Assembly: GCA_024402135.1 (NCBI GenBank)
Contig: JAKSJN010000004.1
Location: 62,001-126,000, forward strand
DNA: 64,000 nucleotides
Reading direction: 5' to 3'
Source: Bacteroidales bacterium
GTDB taxonomy: Bacteria; Bacteroidota; Bacteroidia; Bacteroidales; UBA932
Shown here: positions 1 to 8,305 of the stretch, in pieces
Position numbering within the stretch: position 1 is the first letter of the stretch
How the letters are laid out: the number at the start of each line of letters is the position of its first letter
The notes under the pieces: model-generated
What the model saw: only the letters and a program-made list of their open reading frames with translations
Databases searched by the model: none
What the model was told of the DNA's origin: nothing
Translations under genes and position numbers: made by a program

Positions 1-1241
1 TTAGAGTAAGCCATGTTCATGCCGACCTTGAGCCAGTCCTTGGCCTGGTAGTCACCCTTGAGACGAGCGGTAAGACGCTGCATGTCTGACTTCTCGGTGA
101 TACCCTCGTTCTTGAGGTATGCGATAGAAGAGTAGTAAGAGATCTTGTCCTCGGCGCCTGAGAGGGTGAGGGTGTACTCGTTACGGATACCCTTGCGGTA
201 TGCATAGTCCTCCCAGTTGTCTGGCTGGATAAGGAAGTCGCCGCTTACGTAACCAAGAGTAGCTGCAGGGTTGAGCTTGCCATCGTTACCGATGAGCATC
301 TGGCCTGCAGGAACGGTGAAGATCTGGTAACCGGTACCGCCTGAGGTTGCGTTGTTGATGCTCTCATTTGCGCGGATGAAAGCCTCGGCTGAAGAGAGAC
401 CCATTCCGTCAGCGTTGGTGTAGTAGTTGTAGAGGGCGCGATACTGCTGCTCATAGTGACCTCTTGGGTCGTTGATGGTCTGATACTTCTGGAGAGCCTT
501 GGTGTTTACACCCATCTTTGCGTCGAATGAAACGAGTGCCTGGCCCTTCTTTGCTCTCTTGGTGGTAATCATGATGACACCGTTTGCACCACGTGCACCG
601 TAAAGTGCATTTGAAGCAGCATCCTTGAGGACGGTCATTGACTCGATATCGCTAGGAGCGATGTTGTTCATATCGCCATCATATGGAGCACCATCGACGA
701 TGATAAGCGGGCTGTTGCCTGCGTTGATGGAGCTGATACCACGGATTCGGATGGTTGGGTTTGAACCAGGAGCACCGTTGCTTGAGATGAGCTGCACACC
801 TGCAACCTGGCCGGCAAGAGCGCTGGTTGCGCTGCTGACCTGTGAGAGTGCGAGAGTCTCATCGCCGATAACCTTTGCGGAACCGGTGAATGCCTCCTTG
901 GTCGAGGTACCGAAAGCGACCACGATGGTCTCCTCCAGGAATTCAGCGTCAGGATCGAGGGTGACGTTTACTGTAGCCTTGCTTGCAACTGCAACTTCCT
1001 TGGTGGTGTAACCCACGGTAGAGAAGATGAGAGTTCCGTTGGCAGGTACAGAGATGGTGTAACGGCCATCTGCGTCAGTGCTAACACCAGTCATGGTGCC
1101 CTTAAGCTGAATTGAAGCGAATGGGATGCCCTCGCCGTTAGACGAGTCGGTAACGACACCGCTGACAGAGATGTTCTGGGCATATGCCAGAGTTGTCAGA
1201 AGCAACGCCATTGCTGCGAAAAATAACTTGATTTTTCTCAT
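1..1241 (-). CDS. SusC/RagA-family TonB-linked outer membrane receptor (C-terminal part outside window)
   Basis: Outer-membrane TonB-dependent transporter of the SusC/RagA type, which normally imports glycans or peptides together with a SusD-like lipoprotein. The first about 413 residues are visible; the rest runs off the left edge. The start MRKIKLFFAAMALLLTTLAYAQ is a clear signal peptide. A carboxypeptidase-regulatory-like beta domain follows (about residues 25-105, with GVVTDSSNGEGIPFASI), then the plug domain containing the SusC signature LYGARGANGVIMITTK near residue 210, then early barrel strands. The SusD partner would be expected beyond position 1. The gene has its own promoter inside an inverted repeat at 1375-1424, with a leader of about 130 nt. 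The family is certain; the substrate cannot be inferred. Confidence 0.93.
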   Translation of the reverse strand, partial: MRKIKLFFAAMALLLTTLAYAQNISVSGVVTDSSNGEGIPFASIQLKGTMTGVSTDADGRYTISVPANGTLIFSTVGYTTKEVAVASKATVNVTLDPDAEFLEETIVVAFGTSTKEAFTGSAKVIGDETLALSQVSSATSALAGQVAGVQLISSNGAPGSNPTIRIRGISSINAGNSPLIIVDGAPYDGDMNNIAPSDIESMTVLKDAASNALYGARGANGVIMITTKRAKKGQALVSFDAKMGVNTKALQKYQTINDPRGHYEQQYRALYNYYTNADGMGLSSAEAFIRANESINNATSGGTGYQIFTVPAGQMLIGNDGKLNPAATLGYVSGDFLIQPDNWEDYAYRKGIRNEYTLTLSGAEDKISYYSSIAYLKNEGITEKSDMQRLTARLKGDYQAKDWLKVGMNMAYS

Positions 1242-1374
1242 AAGGGTTGAACTTTTAATAATAATGTATAATAAAAACTTTATATGCGATAACAATTCGA
1301 AACCGAAACTTTGGAATTTGCTTTCAAATCATAATCAAAGTGACGGTTTCCGGTCTAGTTTTCCAGTACATTTT

Positions 1375-1424
1375 AAGCCACAAAGTTATTAAAGAATTTT
1401 AACAATCCCAAAACTTTGTGGCTT
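1375..1424 (-). promoter_or_regulatory. Promoter of the SusC-like gene inside a 13-bp inverted repeat
   Basis: Read on the minus strand, TTTG (1409-1412) lies 20 nt upstream of TAACTTTG (1381-1388), which matches the Bacteroidota -33/-7 consensus. The same interval carries a perfect 13-bp inverted repeat, AAGCCACAAAGTT (1375-1387) and AACTTTGTGGCTT (1412-1424). Its arms cover the -7 element and touch the -33 element. A dimeric regulator bound here would block or position RNA polymerase. The promoter match is seen directly; the operator role is inference. Confidence 0.6.
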
Positions 1425-1435
1425 ATAACGATTTG

Positions 1436-1470
1436 TGAAACACCTTTTCCCCGGCTGGGAAGAGGTTTCA
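1436..1470 (-). terminator. Stem-loop downstream of metK
   Basis: TGAAAC(A)CCTTTTCCC pairs with GGGAAGAGGTTTCA around a CGGCT loop, about 15 bp with one bulge and one G-T pair. It lies 17 nt past the metK stop and before the promoter of the next minus-strand gene. The T-tract on the minus side is poor, so termination may be weak. Confidence 0.5.
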
Positions 1471-1486
1471 TTTTGTAAGCTGACTG

Positions 1487-2824
1487 CTATTTGAGGAGCG
1501 CGGCCTTGATGGCGTCGACTGCGTCGAGCTTCTCCCATCCGAAGAACTGGATCTCCTGCTCGATTTCGCGGCGGCCGAGTCCGTCCCTGAGGTCGCGCTG
1601 GAGCTTCACTTTCTCAGTGTACGGCTCACGGCCGAAGTGGCCGTATGACGCGGTAGGGAGGTAGATAGGATTTTTCAGGCCGAAACGGCGGATGATGGCT
1701 GCCGGTCTGAGGTCGAAGATCTCGCCGATCTTCTCGGCGATGTATGCGTCGTCAAGGCCGTTCTTCGCGGTTCCGTATGAGTCAACGAAGATGCTGACAG
1801 GCTGAGCGACTCCGATTGCGTATGCAAGCTCGATGAGCATCTCGTCCGCTACTCCGGCTGCGACCATGTTCTTCGCGATATAGCGTGCTGCGTATGCTGC
1901 CGAACGGTCAACCTTTGAAGGGTCCTTTCCTGAAAAGGCTCCGCCGCCGTGTGCGCCCTTGCCACCGTAGGTATCCACGATGATCTTGCGTCCGGTCAGA
2001 CCGGTGTCGCCTGCGGGACCGCCGATCGCGAATTTTCCGGTCGGGTTGACGTGCAGTTTCCAGTCGCCCTTGAAGAGGATCGCGGTTTCTTCGGGGAGGG
2101 TGGCGATCAGGCGCGGGATCAGGATGTCTTTCACATCGCGCTCGATCTTGCGGCGTATCGCCTCGTCAACGCGCTTTTCTCCGTATTTCCTGGCTGCATC
2201 GGCATATGTGGCACCTTCCATCTTCTCCGGTACGAACTCGTCGTGCTGGGTGGAGAGGACGATGGTGTGGATGCGTACAGGCGCGTGGGTCTCGCTGTCA
2301 TACTCTACAGTGAACTGTGACTTTGCGTCCGGACGGAGGTATGGCATGATCTCGGGCTCGTTGCGGCGGATTTCTGAAAGAATCTTGAGCATTCTGTGCG
2401 AGAGCGCAAGCGCGAGCGGCATGTACTCCTTCGTGTCGCGGCATGCGTAGCCGAACATCATTCCCTGGTCGCCGGCGCCCTGCTCCTCGGGAACCTTGCG
2501 CTCTACGCCTCGGTTGATGTCGCCGCTTTGTTCGTGGATGGCTGAAAGGACGCCGCAGCTGTCGCCGCTGAACATGAGTTCGGCGCGGTTGTAGCCGATT
2601 TTATTGACTACTTCGCGGACTGTCTTCTGGATATCTACGTATGCGTGCTCAGCCTTGACCTCGCCGCCGACAATCACCTGTCCGGTGGTGCAGAAGGTCT
2701 CGCATGCTACCTTCGCCTCCGCATCCTGGCGGAGGAATTCGTCGAGTATTGCGTCAGAAATCTGGTCTGACACTTTGTCTGGGTGTCCCTCGGACACCGA
2801 TTCGCTTGTAAAAAGGTACTTCAT
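1487..2824 (-). CDS. metK: S-adenosylmethionine synthetase
   Basis: Makes S-adenosylmethionine from methionine and ATP in the cytoplasm. The 445-residue protein opens with the family hallmark [21 protein letters not shown] and contains the glycine-rich [19 protein letters not shown] segment and FGYACRDT, both diagnostic of MetK. The reading frame is open ten codons further upstream, but those codons lie in the terminator of the leader, and every family member starts near the MKYLF methionine, so the start is set at 2824. The gene stands alone with a promoter at 2950-2957 and a SAM-II-like riboswitch in its leader, so it should be shut off when SAM is abundant. Confidence 0.97.
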   Translation of the reverse strand: MKYLFTSESVSEGHPDKVSDQISDAILDEFLRQDAEAKVACETFCTTGQVIVGGEVKAEHAYVDIQKTVREVVNKIGYNRAELMFSGDSCGVLSAIHEQSGDINRGVERKVPEEQGAGDQGMMFGYACRDTKEYMPLALALSHRMLKILSEIRRNEPEIMPYLRPDAKSQFTVEYDSETHAPVRIHTIVLSTQHDEFVPEKMEGATYADAARKYGEKRVDEAIRRKIERDVKDILIPRLIATLPEETAILFKGDWKLHVNPTGKFAIGGPAGDTGLTGRKIIVDTYGGKGAHGGGAFSGKDPSKVDRSAAYAARYIAKNMVAAGVADEMLIELAYAIGVAQPVSIFVDSYGTAKNGLDDAYIAEKIGEIFDLRPAAIIRRFGLKNPIYLPTASYGHFGREPYTEKVKLQRDLRDGLGRREIEQEIQFFGWEKLDAVDAIKAALLK

Positions 2825-2830
2825 AGAAAT

Positions 2831-2940
2831 AAAAAAACTCCAACATCGGAACATGTGGAGCTACACCGCGAATGCGATTCGTACATATCGAATTTTAGCA
2901 TTTTTTAGTGTGGTTGCAAGCAGGCAAATCTCTCCACATT
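2831..2940 (-). promoter_or_regulatory. SAM-II-like riboswitch with intrinsic-terminator expression platform (metK leader)
   Basis: Read on the minus strand, the aptamer occupies about 2940-2891. P1 arms TGTGG (2938-2934) and CCACA (2913-2909) enclose a 20-nt loop with GAGATTT and TTGCAA, followed by CTAAAAAATGCTAAAA. This order (P1, GATTT, TTGCAA, P1', TAAA, GCTAAAA) is that of the SAM-II family. Downstream, CTCCACAT (2860-2853) pairs with ATGTTGGAG (2846-2838) and is followed by seven T (2837-2831), an intrinsic terminator. ATGTGGAG (2939-2932), which includes the P1 5' arm, is exactly complementary to CTCCACAT, giving an antiterminator that excludes both P1 and the terminator. SAM binding would therefore free the terminator. 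Family assignment was made by eye. Confidence 0.78.
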
Positions 2941-2949
2941 TTCTGTCTG

Positions 2950-2957
2950 CAAAATTA
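2950..2957 (-). promoter_or_regulatory. metK promoter -7 element
   Basis: TAATTTTG on the minus strand fits TAnnTTTG. A TTG (2978-2980) lies 20 nt upstream as a partial -33. Transcription would begin near 2944, just ahead of the aptamer P1 arm, which supports both calls. Confidence 0.6.
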
Positions 2958-3114
2958 CGCCTGTTTTTCGGAATCTGCAACTTTTGTTCAATAATTGTTA
3001 AATATTGATTTATAAAACGATAAATTTTTTAATAATCTGTTCTCTCGGCTTATTTTTGCTAATGCAATCCAGTTCGCGCGTACGCGTATTCTTTTATATA
3101 TCTTGAAAAAGCGG

Positions 3115-3122
3115 TATATTTG
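3115..3122 (+). promoter_or_regulatory. Promoter -7 element of the TonB-dependent receptor operon
   Basis: TATATTTG matches TAnnTTTG, 40 nt before the ATG at 3163. The upstream -33 is degenerate (T-rich). The intergenic stretch 2825-3162 is fully accounted for by this promoter plus the metK promoter and riboswitch. Confidence 0.55.
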
Positions 3123-3162
3123 CGGCTTGTTGCAATAATGCATATTACTTATCAACTAAAAT

Positions 3163-6100
3163 ATGTCTAACACATTCAAAAGAGTTCTGACTGCCTTCGT
3201 TGCAGTCTTGACAGGTTTCGTGGCCTTCGCACAGGTTACAACCTCAAGTCTCAATGGTCATGTTGTGGACAACCAGGGTGAGCCGGTGATCGGTGCAGCC
3301 GTGATCGCAGTCCACACACCTTCCGGCACCCAGTATGCCGCAGTGACCAACACCGATGGACATTACTTCATCAACGGTATGCGTGCCGGCGGCCCATACA
3401 CTGTTGAGGTATCATGCCTCGGTTACCGTACCATCCAGTACACCGACGTGACTCTCTCTCTCGCAGAGGCATATGCACTTAACGTGACCATGCCCGATGA
3501 TTCAGAGATGCTCGAGAGCGCGATTGTCGTTTCAGAAGGCGCTTCAAAGTTCGCCACTGAGAAGACCGGTGCTGCCACCAACATCAACAATCAGCAGATC
3601 GTCAATGTTCCGACTGTCAGCAGAAGCATCTCTGATGTCACCCGTCTTTCTCCTTACGGTGGCGGCGGCATGAGCTTCGCAGGTGCAGACGGACGTACCG
3701 CAAACTTCACTGTCGACGGTGCAAACTTCAACAACAACTTCGGTCTCAGCTCTAACCTTCCTGGTGGTGGCAACCCTATCTCTATCGACGCAATCGAGGA
3801 GCTCCAGGTCGTTATCTCTCCTTACGATGTACGTCAGACCAACTTCATCGGTGGTGGTGTGAATGCTATCACCAAGTCAGGTACCAACACCTTCAAGGGT
3901 TCGGCTTACGTATATCACAGAAACGAGAACATGCGTGGTGATACCGTTTACGGTGTTCCTATGTCAAGCGCCCGCGCTACCGACCGCAGCACAACCTATG
4001 GTTTCACTCTCGGTGGCCCTATCATCAAGAACAAGCTCTTCTTCTTCGTCAACGCAGAGTACGTGAACACTCCTACCGTCGCAAACCGTTGGAGAGGTTC
4101 AACCAACGGCAAGTTCAACGCCGCTGACTACATCTCACGTACCACTCTTGCCGACCTCGAGAAGGTTTCAGACTTCGCAAAGAGCAAGTACGGCTATGAC
4201 ACCGGTTCATGGACCGAGTGGCCAGCTGACCAGAGCAACATGAAGATGCTCGCACGCATCGACTGGAACATCAGCGACATGCACAAGCTCGCAGTTCGTT
4301 ACAACTACACCCTCAACAAGGCGTGGAACGCTCCGAACGGAACTTCTATGGACGGCGGTACCCGTATGCCTAGCAACCGTACCTCCCAGAATTCCATGTC
4401 ATATGCGAACTCCATGTATTCGATGGACAACCTGGTTCACACCATCTCAGTCGACCTCAACAGCCGTCTGAGCGACAATCTCTCAAACCAGTTCCTCGCT
4501 ACATACTCAAAGCTCGACGATATCCGCGGTACCAACTCTGATGAGTTCCCATTCATCGACATCCTCGATGGTGACCTCACCGGCGGCGCAGGCAACGATA
4601 ACTACATCGCTCTCGGTTACGAGCTCTTCACATGGAACAACGGTGTTCACAATACCATCGCAAACATCAAGGACGACCTTACCTGGTTCAACGGAAACCA
4701 CAAGGTTACCGGAGGTCTCAACCTCGAGTACCAGATGGCTGACAACGCCTACATGCGTAACGGTACCGGTTACTATCGTTACAACTCTGTAAGCGATTTC
4801 CTTAACGGCGCAGCCCCTGAGGTTGTCTGCCTTACCTACGGTTATGACGGCGAGAAGAATCCTGCAGCACGTGTTCAGTTCTACAAGGCAGGTCTCTACG
4901 CTCAGGACGAGTGGCAGGTTAATGACCGCGTAAAGCTTACCTATGGTACCCGTATCGACGGTCTTTTCTTCGACAATTCAGATCTTATGACCAACAATGC
5001 CATCCTTGACCTCAAGTATGATGATCACAAGGGTGGTGTCCGTACCATCGACACCGGAAAGTGGCCTTCAAACAGCATCACTTTCTCTCCACGTGTAGGT
5101 TTCACCTGGGACGTTCTCGGTGACAAGAGCCTCAAGGTTCGTGGCGGTACCGGTTTCTTCAGCGGCCGTCTCCCTCTCGTGTTCTTCACCAACATGCCTA
5201 CCAACGGCGGTATGGTTCAGTACCAGGCTCAGATCAATGCCAAGAACGCTCAGAAGATGGGCTTCAGCATGGATGAGTTCAAGGGCGGTCTCGTTACCGA
5301 CGCAAGCGGCAAGGCTACCACGCAGGCTCTCCTTGACAAGCTCATCAAGCTCGGATATCCTTCAACCGTTTCTCCTGAGGATGGTACCGTTCCATCAGCA
5401 GTCAACGGTGTCGATCCTAACTTCAAGATGCCTCAGGTATGGAAGACCTCTCTCGCAGTTGACTATGCATTCCCTACCTCATTCCCTCTCTCAGCAAGTG
5501 TCGAGGGTATCTACAACAAGACCATCAACGGTGTGAGCATCTCTGACTGGAGCATCATGCCTGTCGAGGGCTTCGCAAGATTCAATGGCGCTGACAACCG
5601 TCCTATCTACCCTTCAAGCGGTTACCGTACCGGTACCAAGGCATTCGTCCTTGAGAACACCAGCAAGGGTTATGGCTGGTCAGGCGTATTCTCTGTGAAC
5701 GCACAGCCTGCCGAGGCACTCAGCCTCTCTGCATCTTACACCCACACCGTAAGCAAGGAGGTTACCGGTATGCCTGGTTCTGCAGCTGAGTCTGCATTCA
5801 CCTACGTGCCTACCAACGAGGGTCCTAACAACATCAAGCTCCACAACTCGCAGTATGTTACTCCGGACCGCGTGATCTTCTCTGCAACCTATCATGACAA
5901 GGGTAACAACCACTTCAACCTCATCTACGAGGCAAGCCACGGTGGATACAACTACTCTTACATGACTACCAACGACATGAATGGTGACGGTTACAACTAC
6001 GATGCAATCTACATCCCAACCGATGAGCAGGTTGCAAACAAGGAGTTCCGTTTCAAGAGCCAGGACGATGCTGACCGCTTCATGGCATTCGTACACAACG

Positions 6101-6477
6101 ACAAGTACCTCAGCAAGCACCAGGGTCAGTACGCAGAGGGTTACAGCGTATACAACCCATGGCTCCATCGTGTTGACTTCAGCTACAAGCACGACTTCGA
6201 GGTGAAGGTTGGCCAGACCGTCAACAAGCTCCAGCTCAACGTCGACATCAAGAACCTCCTCAACCTCTTCAATTCAGAGTGGGGTGTCGTGAAGACTCTC
6301 AACACTGAGATCGGTACCGATGCACGTATCCTCAAGTATGAGGGTGTGGACACCGATGGTTACGCTACCTTCTCTACTCCTAAGGTTATCAACGGCAACA
6401 CCCAGACCTTCGCTCCTTATCATGCAATCGGTCAGTGCTGGTATGCTTCAGTCGGTATCAAGTACATGTTCAACTAA
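3163..6477 (+). CDS. Oar-like TonB-dependent receptor
   Basis: Large outer-membrane receptor of 1104 residues. Signal peptide 1-23 (ends VAFAQ), carboxypeptidase-regulatory-like domain about 28-110 (GHVVDNQGEPVIGAAV), plug domain about 115-230 (FTVDGANFNNNFG, then EELQVVISPYDVRQTNFIGGGVNAITKSGTN), and a long beta-barrel ending in WYASVGIKYMFN. It lacks the SusC signature and has no SusD gene behind it. The layout is that of Oar-like receptors, which are not confined to glycans. Codon use is strongly biased, as in highly expressed genes. It is followed after 15 nt by the OB-fold lipoprotein, so the two are co-transcribed up to the terminator at 8200. A role in taking up nucleic-acid-derived material is inferred only from that neighbour and the nuclease beyond it. 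Confidence 0.92.
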   Translation: MSNTFKRVLTAFVAVLTGFVAFAQVTTSSLNGHVVDNQGEPVIGAAVIAVHTPSGTQYAAVTNTDGHYFINGMRAGGPYTVEVSCLGYRTIQYTDVTLSLAEAYALNVTMPDDSEMLESAIVVSEGASKFATEKTGAATNINNQQIVNVPTVSRSISDVTRLSPYGGGGMSFAGADGRTANFTVDGANFNNNFGLSSNLPGGGNPISIDAIEELQVVISPYDVRQTNFIGGGVNAITKSGTNTFKGSAYVYHRNENMRGDTVYGVPMSSARATDRSTTYGFTLGGPIIKNKLFFFVNAEYVNTPTVANRWRGSTNGKFNAADYISRTTLADLEKVSDFAKSKYGYDTGSWTEWPADQSNMKMLARIDWNISDMHKLAVRYNYTLNKAWNAPNGTSMDGGTRMPSNRTSQNSMSYANSMYSMDNLVHTISVDLNSRLSDNLSNQFLATYSKLDDIRGTNSDEFPFIDILDGDLTGGAGNDNYIALGYELFTWNNGVHNTIANIKDDLTWFNGNHKVTGGLNLEYQMADNAYMRNGTGYYRYNSVSDFLNGAAPEVVCLTYGYDGEKNPAARVQFYKAGLYAQDEWQVNDRVKLTYGTRIDGLFFDNSDLMTNNAILDLKYDDHKGGVRTIDTGKWPSNSITFSPRVGFTWDVLGDKSLKVRGGTGFFSGRLPLVFFTNMPTNGGMVQYQAQINAKNAQKMGFSMDEFKGGLVTDASGKATTQALLDKLIKLGYPSTVSPEDGTVPSAVNGVDPNFKMPQVWKTSLAVDYAFPTSFPLSASVEGIYNKTINGVSISDWSIMPVEGFARFNGADNRPIYPSSGYRTGTKAFVLENTSKGYGWSGVFSVNAQPAEALSLSASYTHTVSKEVTGMPGSAAESAFTYVPTNEGPNNIKLHNSQYVTPDRVIFSATYHDKGNNHFNLIYEASHGGYNYSYMTTNDMNGDGYNYDAIYIPTDEQVANKEFRFKSQDDADRFMAFVHNDKYLSKHQGQYAEGYSVYNPWLHRVDFSYKHDFEVKVGQTVNKLQLNVDIKNLLNLFNSEWGVVKTLNTEIGTDARILKYEGVDTDGYATFSTPKVINGNTQTFAPYHAIGQCWYASVGIKYMFN

Positions 6478-6492
6478 TTCAAGGTCGATCAT

Positions 6493-8178
6493 ATGAAACT
6501 TAGAAATATTCTTGCAGCCCTCGTGGCTGGTGTATCTCTCTTCGCTTCATGCGTTGAAGAGGCTGATCACTACCTTGACGTAGTTAAGGTATCATCATCA
6601 TACGTTGCTCTGGACATGGGAGAAAGTTCACAGACTATCGACATGACCACCACCGACAGCTGGACCATCACCGATGTTCCGGACTGGCTCACCGTCAGCC
6701 CGCTCAGCGGCTCTGCAGGCAGCCAGAAGGTTACCTTCTCTGCAAAGAAGACCCTTGACGGCCGTAATTGCGAAATCAAGGTGAACTGCGGCGGCAAGGT
6801 TCAGTTCATCAATGTGATGCAGGGTCTTGCAACCATTTCAAAGGCTACCTGCGCTGAGGTAAACTCAGGTATCGAAGGCAAGTCTTATCTCGTTACCGGT
6901 GTTGTTACCAGAATTGCAAACACCAGCTATGGTAACTTCTACATCAATGATGGTACCGATGAGCTTTATATCTATGGTACCGTTGATTCAAAGGGTAACT
7001 ACAACTGGGGCGCTTTCGATGACATTCAGGTAGGCGACGAGGTTACCGTACAGGGCCCTCTCGCTATCTACAATGGCACATATGAGCTCAAGGACGCTCT
7101 CTGGATCAAGACAACCAAGTCTCTCCTCAAGATCGACAGTATCGATCCAGAGGATGCTACCATCCCTACCAAGGGTGGTGACCTTACCGTCACCCTCAGC
7201 AACAAGGGCAATGGTCTCAGCGTAGAGGTTCCAGAGTCTGCTGCTTCATGGCTCTCTATCAAGTCTGTAGATGGTGATGTTGTTACTTTCCATGCTACCG
7301 AGAATGTGGCTGGCCCACGCGTGGTCACCATCGTATTCAAGACCGCTGACAAGAAGTATTCAGCAGAGACAACTCTCACCCAGCTTGGCGCAGCAGGCTC
7401 ACTCGAGCTCCCTATGACTGTCGAGCAGGCTATCGCTGCTGCTCCATCACTTGGCAATACTCCTGTTTACGTGAAGGGTATCGTTTCCAAACTCGTCAGC
7501 AGCAAGGACAAGTCCAACAACTATGTTGACGGTTTCAATTCTGACTATGGCAACGGTTCATTCTGGATCTCAGCCGACGGCGTTTACAACAATGACAAGA
7601 CTCTTGATTTCGAGGCATACCAGGTTAACTGGATCGGCGGTGCCAAGTGGACCGATGGCTGCCCTCAGATCGAGGTAGGCGCAGAGGTTATCATCTATGG
7701 TCCTCTCACCACCTACAATGGTACTTCCGAGACTCAGGGCAAGGGTGCTGCTTACATCTACAGTATCAATGGCGTTACCTCTTCAGAGAATGGCGTCGGC
7801 ACTCCAAACGCACCATTCAATGTAGCTGGCGCAATCGCTTCTGCCAAGGCAGGCTTCTCGGGTCAGGCTTATGTCAAGGGTATCGTTTCTGACGTACTCT
7901 ATACATTCTCTGCTGACTATGGTACCGGTACATTCTGGATCTCTGATGACGGTACTTCAAGCGTGACAGAGAACAAGAAGTCTACAACCGATCCATCACA
8001 CGACTTTGAGGTTTACAGCTGCTACTATCTTGGCAACAAGCCTTGGGCAGCAGGCAACGATCAGATTGCTGCTGGCGACGAAGTAGTCATCTTCGGTAAC
8101 CTTACACTCTACAACGGTATTGCTGAAACAGCTTCAAAGAAGGCTTATATCTATAGCCACAACGGCAAGACTGAGTAA
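6493..8178 (+). CDS. BACON / OB-fold repeat lipoprotein
   Basis: Surface or periplasmic lipoprotein of 561 residues. Its signal MKLRNILAALVAGVSLFASC ends in a lipobox cysteine. After a short linker come a BACON-like immunoglobulin-fold domain (about 30-110, with WTITDVPDWLTVSPLSGSAGSQKVTFSA), an OB-fold-like domain (about 115-215; YLVTGVVTRIANTSYGNFYINDGTDELYIYG...VGDEVTVQGPL), a second BACON-like domain (about 218-305) and two further OB-like domains (about 310-430 and 440-561). The repeated pattern VKGIVS...GTFWISDDG...IAAGDEVVIFGNLTLYNG resembles OB folds that accompany secreted nucleases. The same domain recurs in the nuclease encoded next. It is paired with the receptor 15 nt upstream, as a SusD-like surface partner would be. 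The exact ligand is unknown. Confidence 0.82.
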   Translation: MKLRNILAALVAGVSLFASCVEEADHYLDVVKVSSSYVALDMGESSQTIDMTTTDSWTITDVPDWLTVSPLSGSAGSQKVTFSAKKTLDGRNCEIKVNCGGKVQFINVMQGLATISKATCAEVNSGIEGKSYLVTGVVTRIANTSYGNFYINDGTDELYIYGTVDSKGNYNWGAFDDIQVGDEVTVQGPLAIYNGTYELKDALWIKTTKSLLKIDSIDPEDATIPTKGGDLTVTLSNKGNGLSVEVPESAASWLSIKSVDGDVVTFHATENVAGPRVVTIVFKTADKKYSAETTLTQLGAAGSLELPMTVEQAIAAAPSLGNTPVYVKGIVSKLVSSKDKSNNYVDGFNSDYGNGSFWISADGVYNNDKTLDFEAYQVNWIGGAKWTDGCPQIEVGAEVIIYGPLTTYNGTSETQGKGAAYIYSINGVTSSENGVGTPNAPFNVAGAIASAKAGFSGQAYVKGIVSDVLYTFSADYGTGTFWISDDGTSSVTENKKSTTDPSHDFEVYSCYYLGNKPWAAGNDQIAAGDEVVIFGNLTLYNGIAETASKKAYIYSHNGKTE

Positions 8179-8199
8179 TAACTCACTTTCATACGAATG

Positions 8200-8231
8200 G
8201 CGCGGTTCCTTTTCGGGACCGCGCTTTTTTT
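8200..8231 (+). terminator. Intrinsic terminator of the receptor/lipoprotein operon
   Basis: GCGCGGTTCC pairs over 10 bp (one G-T) with GGGACCGCGC around a TTTTC loop, then seven T. It sits 22 nt after the lipoprotein stop. Confidence 0.92.
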
Positions 8232-8276
8232 GTTCCGGCGAGCCTTGTCCTTCATCCATAATTGGAGTATTTTCCG

Positions 8277-8284
8277 TATATTAG
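8277..8284 (+). promoter_or_regulatory. Possible -7 element for the nuclease operon
   Basis: TATATTAG differs from TAnnTTTG at one conserved position and lies 22 nt before the ATG at 8306, after the upstream terminator. No clear -33 is seen. Confidence 0.3.
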
Positions 8285-8305
8285 CAAGTTGAAAACTAGT
8301 GCTCT

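Noticed and set aside
2853-2939. Pairing of ATGTGGAG with CTCCACAT as the P1 stem of an S-box (SAM-I) riboswitch
   Set aside because: The interior lacks the S-box core, while the short TGTGG/CCACA stem with GATTT, TTGCAA and GCTAAAA fits SAM-II. The longer pairing makes better sense as the antiterminator.
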